Origin: Azolla caroliniana
Taxonomy: Eukaryota; Polypodiophyta
Assembly: GCA_043228905.1 (NCBI GenBank)
Contig: JBHGNT010000017.1
Span: forward strand, 12,524,001-12,588,000
Direction: 5' to 3'
Length of the DNA: 64,000 nucleotides
Part shown: positions 53,633 to 64,000 of the stretch, in pieces
How the letters are laid out: the number at the start of each line of letters is the position of its first letter
Position numbering within the stretch: the first letter of the stretch is position 1
Notes under the pieces: model-generated
What the model saw: the letters and a program-made list of their open reading frames with translations, nothing else
What the model was told of the DNA's origin: nothing
The model's database searches: none
Program-made: the position numbers and the translations under genes

Positions 53633-54093
53633 TGTTAATCCTAGGGGCCGGACAACAGCCTAACACAGGGTGTCCACTTAAGACACTTCACCAAAGGGTG
53701 TTACGGCAAGATGACTTACGACACAACGCTTAATTAGACCTTAATCGGTTACTTAGCAACACATCATTAACACGCGTAAGATATAAAAATGAGTACAGAA
53801 CGGTAATCAATACTGAAAGATTAAGGCAATAAGTTCTATTAATTATCCGTTGTCGATTACATTGTAACCAGGCCTTTATATAGGTCTCCGGTGCGAACTA
53901 CAAAACGGTGCCAACCGGCACCTTTTCGGGATCGGTCCGGATCCAGATCGGTATACCGATTCCGGTCCGTCCGTCCACATCTTCTCATATACTAATATAT
54001 ATTAAGACTACTAATTACAACAGTTCCCGAATAAACTATTCCTTTCACACTCTGGTTTGAACCTCCTTAAGCCTTCTTGTCGGCCGGGTAACA
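53633..54093 (-). repeat. GypB-2 5' LTR (right), 461 bp
   Basis: TGTTAATCCTAGGGG to GGCCGGGTAACA, followed by GAGCA. Same length as the left LTR. Confidence 0.93.
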
Positions 54094-55443
54094 GAGCAGT
54101 TGTTGAAGGAGATGGAGAATCTAAAAATCGCAGTGGTGAAGAAGTCGGAAGACCGTCCCACAAGTTCCAAGTACATGGACCATCAGTGCATATGGTGCGA
54201 TAACACTGAACATGATCGGAAGGATTGCGATGAGCACAAGGAGGCGCTACGACGGGATCTTATCTTCTCCGAGGGAAATCGGATTCATTCAATGGAATCT
54301 CAGAAGCCACTCTAGCCAAACTTTCGAAAAGGCAACATGAAGAAGATCCTAGAGGAGATAGCGGCGAAAACCAATTATGCGAAAACCGCCGAAATATGTG
54401 TGGGGTAGTCATCTGGAGCAAAGACATCTTTTTGGTTGGAAGTGCTAAAACTCTCAGAGAAAGCAAACTTTGATGAAATTCGGAGCACCGTGGAAGGCAT
54501 CAGGGAAGCTACGGGATGGGAGTGCCCCGTAGATAAGAATAACATACATGCATTAAGTCAATTGCATGAGGTGTATGTAGATGAGAAATGGCAGTGCACG
54601 GATGATGCAACTGGGCCATCAAAGACACCAGAGATCTGGAACTCCGAAGGGAAGGGGAAAGGAAAAAAAATTCCGGCATTCAAATTTGCTTCGGACATTG
54701 AACAACGGACGGACCTAAAGAAGGTGTTCGAATAAAGAATCCTTGATAGTCAAGTGGAATTTTCTCTTTGGGAATTACTCGGAATAGCGAAGGAGTTCCA
54801 CGATCTTCTTGTGGATCTCGTAAAAAGAAAGAGACAAACTATGGAGGAAAATGCTCCAAGAGTGAATGGGAATACCATTCTAATGAATGACACGGAAGTG
54901 GAGGATGAAATTCCGAACTCCCACTACACAAGGCCACACTGGGCACGCGCAACTACGGAGACTCCATTCTGAATCAGAAACATCAAAGAGCTCGTACTAG
55001 CATTGATTGATCATGGGTCAGAGATCAATTTGATGTCTACGGAGTTCTACCAGAAGGGGAAGTGGCCCATAAACACCAGGCATGGATGGAAGATCCAGGC
55101 AGCCACAAAAGCCACGGAAGATCTATTTGCGGCTTGTCCAGATTTGATGGTGAAGAACAGAGATGTGGAGATGGACCCAAATTTCTTCATGCAAGATGAG
55201 GTCTCGCATTCCATGATCCTCGGGCAACCCTTTATCATGGCTTCATGGATGAGGTCTCGCATCCTCGGACCCAAATTTCTTCATGCAAGATGAGGTCTCA
55301 CATTCCATGATCCTCGGGCAACCCTTTATCATGGCTTCATGGATGGAGACAAAGGTGCTCGATAGTGGAGCGGCTTTTGCACGAATTCGGAGCCAAAACG
55401 GAGGGAAAACCGTCCAAGAGAGAGCTCTTGTCCCAAACAAAAA
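54094..55443 (+). pseudogene. gag: GypA-2 Gag and protease, part 3
   Basis: Picks up the GypA-1 reading at QLLKEMENLKIA. Knuckle CIWCDNTEHDRKDC intact; protease DHGSEINLMS intact (55006). Stops at 54313 (TAG for an expected CGA), near 54405, 54733 and 54970 (TGA for CGA). A 94-bp duplication lies after the protease. Unlike GypA-1, gag here runs without a frame change into the pol-leading sequence (LVPNKNGLLKRT). Confidence 0.85.
55175..55362 (+). repeat. 94-bp tandem duplication in GypA-2 gag
   Basis: ACCCAAATTTCTTCATGCAAG begins at 55175 and again at 55269. GypA-1 has one copy. The duplication shifts the frame by one base. Confidence 0.88.
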
Positions 55444-58443
55444 TGGATTATTAAAACGGACTATTACGGAGTGGGGAAGTGATAGTCCGAGAAGCCCTGA
55501 TACCCCACACAGGAAGAAAAATCTCAGAGCAAAACAAGTATGAATCGGTCCAGATGGGGCATCTACATACATGGTCGTGACCGGAAAAATGAAGAAAGAA
55601 TTCCGGAAGATGCAGGATGAGCTACGACCTGCATCAATCATAAAAGAGGATGAAGAAATCATGGGAGCTTGAGGAAGAGAATAGCCAAGAAGATCGGATA
55701 GTTCCGGTGGAATCGGTCGAGATGTACGAGATCATTGTGAAAATGGGGCCGGATGCGCTCTGCAAAGAAGAAGCAATGGTATGTACAAAATATAAGACTG
55801 TGGAAAAGAAGCTGAAACCATCCGCGGGTCCGCTACCCGCCAATAGCAAACAAAAGAGGAAAGAAGTCTCGAGAGATTCGACACTTCGGAAGTCCATGGA
55901 TATCGAACATGCCTTCATGAATGAGACGCGAAAGAAACTCCAGATCGGTGGAGATGGGTTCCTCTTACCGAATGAAGAAGAACGATTCCATGAGATTTCG
56001 AAGTAGCATGGAAAAGCATTTGCATTCACATCAAGAGAGATAGGGTGCATCTATCCGAAGATAGTGGAGCCGATGGTGATCTTCACGATTGATCATGTGT
56101 CGTGGAACTTGAAGCCGATTCCGGTGCCCCGAGTGCATATTCCAAAAATCATTGACTTGCTCAAGGAGAAGGTGGCGATGGGGATTCTAGAACCATCAAA
56201 TGCTCCATGCTCAAATCGATGGTTTACGGTTCCGAAGAAGAATGGGTCACTCTGGTTCATTCAAGATTTGCAACCGGCGAATAATGTCACGATTCGGAAC
56301 TCCGGAGTCAATCCGATAGTGGATGAATTTGCGGAAGCATTTGTCAGACGCGTGATATACTCCATTGGAGACCTATACTCCAATTCCAACTAGTCGTGGA
56401 GAACCGAGATATCACTACAATGCGAACACCGATAGGATTAGTCCGGGATTGTACGCTACCACAAGGAGCGACGAACTCGGTTGCACATATGATGAATGCG
56501 AAGAACAAGGTGCTCTGAGACTTCATCCCAGAGATAACAATGTCGTTCCTAGATGGCATTCCGATGAAAGGATGTCCGGTGGAAGAAAAGGATGAGAGTA
56601 TGGATGATCAGGGATGTCATAAGTTCATAGTCGACCATATTCGCGACTGTGAGAAAGTGCTACAGAAATCAGAAGATGTGCACTTAACACTCTCCGGACA
56701 GAAATCGGCATTTGGACAAGAAGATATATTGGTAGTCCGACATTTATGTGGGCTCTATTGCTGAAGACCGTCACCAATCAAGATTGATACGATTCAAGCT
56801 ATGAAAGAAATATGTGAGTCGCAATCCGAAGTCTGTAAATTTCTTGGTGCGTGTGCATTTTATCACATATGGATTCCGCACTATGCACACATTGCAGACC
56901 CACTCTATCACTTGGTGTGGAAGGGTAAAAAGTTCAAATGGAGACTGGAACATACCAAAGCCATGAAGAAGCTCAAGAAAACACTACGGAGGGCAGAAGC
57001 ACTTAAGAAACCGAACTATGACCGGCCAATCATAGTAACAGTTGATACAAGTCCAACCGGGATTGGATGGGTGGTCAACCAAGTCGACTTGGATGGTTCG
57101 CGATACCCAATTCGATTCAGAGCAAAGGTTCTCAACGAACGGCAACGTAGATATGCACAAGTTAAAAGAGAATTATTGGGAGTCATGTCGGCAATAAAAT
57201 CGGATCGAGATTATTTTATCGGAGCTGAAGTAGTGATCGAAATGGATTGTCTTCCAATACTCAGGATGATGCGATGTTGCACGGTACTGGATGTGGCTAT
57301 CTTAAGATGGATTGCATATGTAAAGTCACTTAATCCGGAGGTTCGACATATCTCGGGAAAAGACAACATGGTAGCGGATATGTTATCAAGGGCCCGGTTC
57401 GAAGATGACATACTCGAATCGGATAATGAAGAAGTTTCCGAAGACTACTTTACTTCGGAGTACATATGCCGGGTGAACGTGATTCGGGAGTTCCGGGAAG
57501 ACAAAAACGAGGGAGAAAGCTTATTGATCGGGAAAATGCTACAAGAAATCGAGGAATCATCCGACAACAAAGAAAAGAGAGCCAAGATCCAAAGGAAGAA
57601 ACGGCAAGTCCGGAAATTCTTCTTGAACAATGGATTAATTTGGAGGGAGCCGAAAAGACTTGATGGTATACCACTCCAGGTATTCAGCAAAAAGGAATAA
57701 CAGAAACAAGTAATATCCGAATTTCACGAATCTAATTTGGGTTGGACATCAGGGAACATGGGAAACAATTGCAAAGATCAAGCAAAAATATTGGTGGAAG
57801 AATATGTACAAGGATGTAGCGGAGTTCACTGAAAGATGCGAGAAATGTCAAATCTTCTCTGGAGTTCAACACCGGGATGAATTACATCTGACATTCTCAC
57901 CGACAATCAATTTTAAATGGATGGTTGACATCATGGCCATGCCAATTGGGATCAAACAAAAGAAGTACTTGGTGCTAGTGTAGGAGGATCTGACGAACCA
58001 AGTAGAAGGTCGGGCGCTATGGAGAAAAACATGTTCTGTAGTATGTCAATTTCTTTTGGAAGAAGTGTTCTGCAAGTACGGGTGCGTAGAACAAGTGATT
58101 GCGGATCAGGGAGAACATGTCTCTGATAAAGCTAGGAAATTCTTCGTTAAACATGGAGTACGGCTGACACTAACCACGGCATACAATCCAGAAGCAAACG
58201 GGAAGATCGAACGAGGACATAGTACAATCATAAAAGCACTTACAAAAGCGTGTGATGGGAGGGTGAAGAATTGGCCGCAGATGCTTCCATATGCACTATG
58301 GGCGGATCGCACAACGCATAGTTCCGTGATAGGATATATGCCAGCGGAACTTATGACTGGACAAGCTCTGGTAATGCCTACGGAAACCGCAATTGCAACA
58401 TGGATAATGCTACCATGGAAGGAAGAGATGAGTTGGGAAGAAC
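55444..58443 (+). pseudogene. pol: GypA-2 Pol: RT, RNase H, integrase
   Basis: Collinear with GypA-1 pol. In RT a 9-base deletion near 56383 removes part of the SGYDQF block, and the catalytic FLDD reads FLDG. RNase H (57046-57400) is largely open. Integrase lost its first Asp region to frame changes (57700-58000) but keeps IADQGEH and NGKIERGHS. Stops include TAG 56004, TGA 56760 and TAA 57698. It is cut at 58443 by CopC. Confidence 0.87.
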
Positions 58444-58727
58444 TGTTGGGGAACAAGGCTGTCAATGCGGAAGTGCAAGCAACATTCGTGATGAAGAATA
58501 ACCTGTGTATGCGCATGAGCAAGATAGACATGGAGAGAGAGAGAGAGATAGACACAAAGAAGACTTTATATTTCTTAGCAACAGTTACAACAACGACAAC
58601 CCTTTCTAAAGGTTACAAAGTCACTTTATATAGTGATTGTCCTAGGGCAACTGCCCTTTATGCTATTTACAGAAATAGCCCAAACTTGGGTTGTCCAAAG
58701 GGACAGTGTGAATATGGCCATTATACA
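58444..58727 (-). repeat. CopC 3' LTR, about 284 bp
   Basis: TGTTGGGGAACAAGG to CCATTATACA. GACTCTCCCCCAT (58738-58750), a polypurine tract on the minus strand, lies about ten bases inside the border, so the inner end is uncertain. Confidence 0.55.
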
Positions 58728-58967
58728 CTCGTATTCGACTCTCCCCCATAATGGGCGTATACATGGGTTATCTAAATAAATAAAGGTATATACAAGGTTT
58801 ATCGGACAGATCGGTTTTGTTAGAGTCGGCAAGATCCGAAGACAGAAGACCGAACCAGTCGGGTCGGAAGAGCTGAAGCCAATCCTCAAAGAACCGATGT
58901 CGGTGGTCCGAAACCATCCTGTGTTGTGTGTCCGACTTTAACCGGACCGATTTTTCGTTACGCCCAT
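58728..58967. other. CopC region between polypurine tract and RNase H
   Basis: 240 bases with no supported gene. Confidence 0.5.
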
Positions 58968-59965
58968 CTACTGCCAAAGGGACCGGAAACAATCCACTGA
59001 AAGACACTTGGTCATTCCATCTGCAACATTATCGGTTGTGGATATCTTCTCTAGACTGATTTTCCCTAAAATGACGCAATCCCAAACGAAGTGATACCGA
59101 ACATTGATATGCTTGGAGGTGTTGTGGTGAACCAGATTCTTTGACAAAGCAACAGCACCCTGAATGTCGTTGTAGACAATTGGAGCCGAGTCAAAGTCGA
59201 CCTGTCGAAACGTGTGCACTAGCCGACCGAGCCATAAAGCTTCTTTTGCCGCGTCGGGCGCAGCTACATATTCCGCTTCGGTTGTTGAGGTGGTTGTGCA
59301 CTCCTGAAGTTTCGACTTCCATGAGACTACTCCATTGCCGAATTTGAAATAGTATCCGGTTGTTGATTTCCGACTATCCACACAGCCGGCGAAGTCCGAA
59401 AAGAATGTCATGGTCTTTTGTGCCAGCTAGATATATGAACACATGCTTGACTGTGTTCCAGTGCGATAGGCCGGGGTTGTGCATGAATCTGTTGACGACT
59501 CCTACAGCGTGAGAAATATCAGGCCGTGTCGCGACCATCGCGTACATAAGGGAGCCGACTGCCGGTGCATACGGTATCGACTTCATATCTTCCCCCTCCG
59601 GACCGAATGTCAGGCAATCTCACTGAGACAGCGAAAGGTTAATGGGGAGTGGGGTTGAAGCAGACTTGGCCGAGTGCATGTTGAACCATTCCAAGACACG
59701 TCTGATGTGGTCGGTTTGAGACAAGAAAAGTTGTCGTTTATCGCGATGCTGACTAATCTTCATACCAAGTATGTGTCTTGCCGGACCGAGGTCCTTCATG
59801 GCAAACTTCAACCACAGTTTCCGAACGAGTTCGGTGAGCTCTTCGGCATGCCGACAGGAGAGTAGCATGTGTCCAAGTAGGTGATGAGGAAGACGGGAGA
59901 CTTGTCTTGAGCTGTTTTCATGAAGAGATAGTGGTCCTCATCGCTCTTTGAGAAGCTGACCGATT
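58968..59965 (-). pseudogene. pol: CopC RT end and RNase H
   Basis: Read leftwards: FAMKDLGPARHILGMKI (59790), YAPAVGSLMYAMVATRPDIS (59560), then FSDFAGCVDSRKSTTGYYF and STTEAEYVAAPDAAKEALWL (59300) of RNase H, ending DGMTKCLSVDCFRSLW. Frame changes occur near 59400 and 59600. The YVDD region is absent. Confidence 0.8.
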
Positions 59966-60364
59966 TGTTGAGCGGCAAGCTCAACTGGAGCCGGATCGGC
60001 TAGATAAGCCTGAGCCGGCAAGCGAGACGGATCGGTAAGCTGGTGAGCAACCGAGCTGGCAAGCAACAGAGCCGGTTAGCCGGATCCAATCGGTAATCAG
60101 AAGCCTAGTATTTGTTTAGACTACTAGGCAGTTATAGTCTTGTAGTAAGTGTCAGATGCTCGTATGAGCATTGAAGTACGCGGTAGTTTTGTCAGTCCCA
60201 CGAGGACTTGTATAAATAGTGCTACTAAGCACAATTGTATTGACAGAGTGTTTATATCGTTTTTGAATATAGCTTTTACGTTCTACTCTCTCTGTCTCTC
60301 CCGTGTACTCTGTGTATTCTCTGTTTTCTCTGTTTTCTAACGCTTCCGCAAGTAATCGTTTACA
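59966..60364 (+). repeat. CopI 5' LTR, 399 bp
   Basis: TGTTGAGCGGCAAGCTCAACT to CGTTTACA. Its first bases match the CopD LTR start (TGTTGAGTGACAAGCTCAAC), and it is rich in AGCCGG near the start. A TATA-like TATAAATAG lies near 60211. Confidence 0.82.
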
Positions 60365-60377
60365 TGGTATCAGAGCG
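60365..60377 (+). other. Primer binding site of CopI
   Basis: TGGTATCAGAGCG directly after the LTR, a standard initiator Met tRNA primer site. Confidence 0.9.
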
Positions 60378-60454
60378 TGAGGGTTGAGAACCTCTGCAGC
60401 CGACAAATGCTTGAAAGCAAACCCTAACAGGTCGTAAAAGCAGCAGACAAAGAA

Positions 60455-61434
60455 GTGATGGATAGAGGAATGGCTAGCTCACTCCCTGTGGAGAAACTCG
60501 ACAGATCCAACTACGCATCTTGGTCGTACAAGATGCACCAGTACCTGCTTGGGCATGGCTACTGGAATTTCATCGAAGGAGCCAACGAAATAGCACCTGA
60601 TGCGACACATAAGGATTTCCCAGTGTGGGAACAATCGGCAAGCAGAGTGATGTACTGCTTCGCGTCCAGTGTCGGAGAGGAAGACGAGATGGTACACGTC
60701 TGTCTTGGGGGCCTGGCGTTTAAGTTCAGAGCGTTCCAAACGGCGGTATGTGGACAGCAGTTCCGAACCCTCCGGGAGAAGGGGAAGTCATGGCGGCACC
60801 AGAAGACGACAAGAGAAGACTGCAATGGAATGTTGGTACTATGGCAAAAAGGGCCACAGAGAAAGCGAATGTTGGAGAAAACGCACCGATTCGGACAAAT
60901 CCGGATCCGGCAAGGCCGGCAAGGATGGCCGGCAAAGCTCGCACTACGCGAAGGGATCGAGAGGATCCAAGAACGGTAACGGCCCAGCCTTCGTGATGAA
61001 GCACGAGGTGAACTCGATGAGAAGACCACTTCCAAATTGGAGGAAGTGTGGTATGTTGATTCTGGTGCGTCGAACCACATGATGAGCCACAAAGAGTGGT
61101 TCTCCTTCTTGGAGAAACCGGATCAACCAAGAGTAGTCAAAACCGGAGATGACACTCCTCACCCGATCGTGCACGTCGGAGAAGTCCCTTTGAGCCATGT
61201 GAGACAGAGAGGGAAGCTAATGAACGTATTACACATTCCAACAATCACGAAGAACCTGGTGTCGGTTAGATAGATCGTCGACCAGGGGATGCAGGTGCGG
61301 TTTACGCACCTTGGGTGCTTCATCAAGGAAGAGGGCCAGATTATTGCGCAAGGGCACAGAGACAGGAGTATGTTTATCCTCAACACCAATGACGTCGGCA
61401 CCGCTCTGTTTGCAAAAGGACAGAAGGTCGAATC
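60455..61434 (+). pseudogene. gag: CopI Gag and protease, with deletions
   Basis: MMDRGMASSLPVEKLDRSN starts Gag. Compared with CopD about 75 residues are missing after YCFASSV, and another block is lost before the knuckle (CWYYGKKGHRESEC, one Cys changed to Tyr). Protease VDSGASNHMMS is intact near 61060. TAG at 61270. Confidence 0.82.
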
Positions 61435-63690
61435 GGACAGAACGGTTTTGCCGAAAACAAGAACCGGTCGCTTATTGATGCGGCAGGGGCAATGCTGGAG
61501 GAGAAGAGCATGCCCAAATTCTACTGGGCGGAGGCAGTCCGAACGGCTGTCTACATCTAGAACCGGATCAGTGACAAGGTGTCAACTCACGAGTTGTATT
61601 TCGGACGCAAGCCGAATTTGAGACACCTTAAGATCTTTGGTAGCATTGCATATGTGCATGTACTGGATGAGAAGCGGAGGAAGCTGGATGCAAAATCAGA
61701 AAAATGCATCCTAGTCGGCTATGCTCAAGAGCAAAAGGGTTATAAGTGTTATAACCCCCCCCAGCAAAAGCAGGTCAGAGTTAGTCGAGATGTCGAGTTC
61801 GATGAATCAGCATCATGGTATTCCTTATCGACTCCAACTTCCTATTCCGACCCGATGCCAGTGGATGAGGCTAGTGAGCCTGAACCGGCCCAGGTAGAGG
61901 ATGATGAAGCATGGACTCAGGATGAGAATCCAGAATCGTTCCAGTTGAGCGGGCCAAATGAGAGACTGAGTCAATCTGACCAATCCGATGAGGAACCGGC
62001 GAGTAGTGGAGACTCCGTCATGCGCTCCCTGCGCAAGGAACCGAGGAGACGGTTCACACGCAAAGAGAAGGGGAAGAAGAAGATGCCGGAATTCGAAACC
62101 AGCAACGATGAGTCGGATCGGTGTGCATCCGACTCCGGCAAGGAGAAAGGCGGATCTTCGGCAACGAAGACCGAACCGGCGAAGAAGGGCCTCAAACCGG
62201 GTAACAGTGAGTTACGCCGGTCCACCCGCCAGAAGGATCCTGTCAAGTGGTACGGGTACAATGAGTACATGACGCATCACTATGCGTACATGACTAAGGT
62301 AGCAGAACTATGTGAGCCGAAGAGCTACACAGAAGCGGCAAAGGACGCCAATTGGCGTGCCGCTATGGAGGAAGAAATGCGGGCACTTGATGTCAACGAG
62401 ACATGGGACCTAGTTGACCCTCCCCGTCACTGTAAACCGATCGGATGCAAGTGGGTGTACAAGGTAAAGTACAACGTCGACGGTTCAGTTAACCAGTACA
62501 AGGCCCGGTTAGTGGCGAAAGGATATGCGCAGACCTATGGAATCAACGACGACGAAACCTTCACTCCAGTAGCGAAGATGACGACGGTTTGTGTGGTGCT
62601 GGTGGTTGCTACAGCAAGGGGGTGGCATCTTCACCAGATGGATGTGAAGAATGCGTTTCTTTAGGGTGATCTTGAAGAAGAAGTCTTTATGACTCAACCC
62701 CCCGATTTTCAATCGGAGATGAACAAGTTGGCGGTATGCCGGCTGAAGAAGTCATTGTACGGCCTAAAGCAAGCCCCTCGAGCTTGGAATGCGAAGATCA
62801 CGCACCGATTGCGTAAGATGGGGTTTGCAGCCTCCAAGTCTAACTCTTCGTTATTCATCCGACAAGGCTCAGCCTATCCTGTTGTATGTTGATGATTTAG
62901 TCATCACCAAACCGGGTCTTCCAGAAGTCAACCACGTCAAGTCCCAGTTGTCAGACGCATTTGAGATGAAGGACCTAGGGGACCTTCATTATTTTCTTGG
63001 AATCGAGGTGATCCGAACTCCCGACGGCATTTGCTCTCACAACGACATTACGTCTTGAATATGTTGTACAAGTTCAGCATGACAGAATGCCGACCTTTCT
63101 CCACACCCTTGGACCGGAACCAGAAGCTTCGTCCCAACTCCGGACCGGCCTGCAACGAGCAACGGTTCCGACAAATTGTCGGAAGCCTTATTTACTTGAC
63201 TATCACACAACCCGACATCAGCTATCTAGTCGGAATGATAAGTCAGTTCATGAATAAGCCGACCGTGGACCACCTTCAGTGCGAGCAGCGGATACTGTGA
63301 TATGTAAGCGACATGAAGGACCAGGGCATGTTATACCGGCGCGGTATACCCGAAGAGCTGGTCGGTTACACATATGCTGACTGGGCCGGCGATGCATCAG
63401 ATCGCCGAACAACCTCCGGTTACATGTTTTCCCTAGGTAGCGCGGCTGTTGCGTGGAGCAGCAAAAAGCAGCCAACAATTGCTCTGTCGAGCACTCAGGC
63501 TGAGTATCGAGGCACTACCATTGCCACCTGTGAAGCTTCGGCGATTGCTGCAAGACCTACGGATCGAGGTACCGACCCCGATTCTGGTCTACTGCGACAA
63601 CATAAGCAGCATGTAACTCGCCAGGAACCCCGTATTCCATGCTCGCACAAAGCACATAGAAGTGCACTATCACTTCGTGCGTGACCGTGT
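61435..63690 (+). pseudogene. pol: CopI Pol: integrase remnant, RT, RNase H
   Basis: At about 61438 VESD jumps to a motif like NGFAENKNR, so the integrase finger and first two catalytic Asp are deleted. The open part 61579-62664 holds the integrase tail (KKCILVGYAQEQKGYKCYNP-like), an acidic linker and the RT start. Stop TAG at 62662. RT box LLYVDDLVIT is near 62878 after a frame change. RNase H starts at YTYADWAGDASDRR (63370). A TGA at 63298 matches the CopD TGA at 30905. Confidence 0.83.
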
Positions 63691-64000
63691 CTTGAGCGGT
63701 GAGGTCGAACTTCGGTATGTTCACATGGATCGGCAAGTTGCCGACATCTTCACCAAACCGCTCAGATCGGACAAGTTGCAGCACTTCACCGAAATGCTTG
63801 GTGTTCAGCATCTCGACGTGCCACACTTGAGGGGGAGAACAGGCAAAGACACGGGCAAAGACACTGGAACGGGCAAAGGCAAAGAGACTACTGATTGTGC
63901 CTGTGAGGGAAGAACCGACAAAGAGAGTGTCAAGAAGAAGAAAGGAGCCGAGTCGATAAGGGAAGTCGACACGTCCGAACAAGTTGGAACAAGCGGTAGC
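63691..64000 (+). other. CopI end of RNase H and Lys/Glu-rich tail
   Basis: Continues in a shifted frame with FVRDRVLSGEVELRYVHMDR and TFTEMLGVQHLDV-like sequence, then CACTTGAGGGGGAGA, which looks like a polypurine tract (63824-63837), and a Lys/Gly/Thr-rich reading like the CopD extension. No LTR start is seen before the window ends. Confidence 0.6.

Larger units (their letters stand above)
45323..54093 (-). mobile_element. GypB-2: gypsy element lacking RT, with a third ORF
   Basis: 8771 bp with 461-bp LTRs at both ends and a perfect 5-bp duplication GAGCA (45318-45322, 54094-54098). Minus-strand order: gag, protease, end of RNase H, integrase, long ORF3. RT and most of RNase H are missing. 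The LTRs differ at about 18 positions by eye, mostly transitions. Ten in-frame stops. Confidence 0.92.
38968..58443 (+). mobile_element. GypA-2: decayed gypsy element split by CopG and GypB-2
   Basis: LTR end, primer site, gag and pol of the GypA family, collinear with GypA-1 once 39745-45145 plus one CATGG and 45323-54093 plus one GAGCA are removed. It breaks off at 58443, inside the integrase tail, where CopC begins. Many stops, small deletions and a 94-bp duplication make it inactive. Confidence 0.9.
58444..59965 (-). mobile_element. CopC: truncated copia element, minus strand
   Basis: A 3' LTR on the left, polypurine tract, RNase H and part of RT; the rest is cut off by the CopI LTR at 59966. 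The insertion point lies in the GypA-2 integrase tail. Confidence 0.78.
59966..64000 (+). mobile_element. CopI: copia element of the CopD family, runs off the window
   Basis: 5' LTR, primer site and gag-pol with deletions; the 3' LTR is not reached. LTR and proteins resemble CopD throughout. No duplication can be checked. Confidence 0.85.

Noticed and set aside
1-64000. A novel defence, toxin or biosynthetic gene system
   Set aside because: All substantial coding sequence is explained by retrotransposon Gag and Pol, ORF3, LINE or hAT-like remains.

Overview
The window is wall-to-wall transposable elements, mostly LTR retrotransposons nested in one another. I recognise no host cellular gene. 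The copia elements have initiator-Met-tRNA-type primer sites (TGGTATCA...), two gypsy families carry chromodomains, and LINE and hAT-like relics are present. That points to the nuclear genome of a green plant (streptophyte), probably a large, repeat-rich one. The exact lineage cannot be told from this sequence; one gypsy family with fungus-like motifs suggests a non-flowering lineage, but only weakly.

Layout, left to right (family names are mine): 1-6866, GypA-1, an intact gypsy element whose visible LTR parts are identical. 6867-7989, the 3' remnant of a GypB element. 7990-8893, gag start and LTR of a GypA relative (minus). 8894-11329, AT-rich sequence with a decayed hAT-like BED finger. 11330-17822, LINE fragments (minus) broken up by a deleted chromovirus (ChrJ), an AG microsatellite and a triplicated LTR/flank junction. 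17823-21361, truncated copia CopH (minus) whose LTR holds a GypA solo LTR. 21362-25672, truncated copia CopF (plus). 25673-38967, chromovirus ChrE (minus) holding copia CopD (itself holding a MITE-like insert), a GypA solo LTR and a SINE-like insert. 38968-58443, decayed GypA-2 (plus) split by CopG (39745-45145, minus, intact, 1357 aa gag-pol) and by GypB-2 (45323-54093, minus). 58444-59965, truncated copia CopC (minus). 59966 to the end, copia CopI (plus).

The nesting order is readable because several insertions keep exact target-site duplications: CATGG for CopG, GAGCA for GypB-2, AGATA for CopD, and ACGT and ACGC for two GypA solo LTRs. GypA-1 (326/326 LTR bases identical) and CopG (about three LTR substitutions by eye) are the youngest; GypB-2 LTRs differ at about 18 of 461 positions; GypA-2 is heavily decayed.

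The most notable points are: a gypsy lineage with fungus-like protease and RT motifs (DHGS, FLDD); a GypB element that transposed although its RT is missing, with a large coiled-coil third ORF in the env position; antisense tRNA-like modules in several gypsy LTRs; CCGG-rich tandem repeats that change copy number inside LTRs; an apparent ACGN target preference of GypA; and in-frame stops that are mostly TAG or TGA, as expected from decay of methylated CHG and CG sites. I found no CRISPR, defence or operon-like system.
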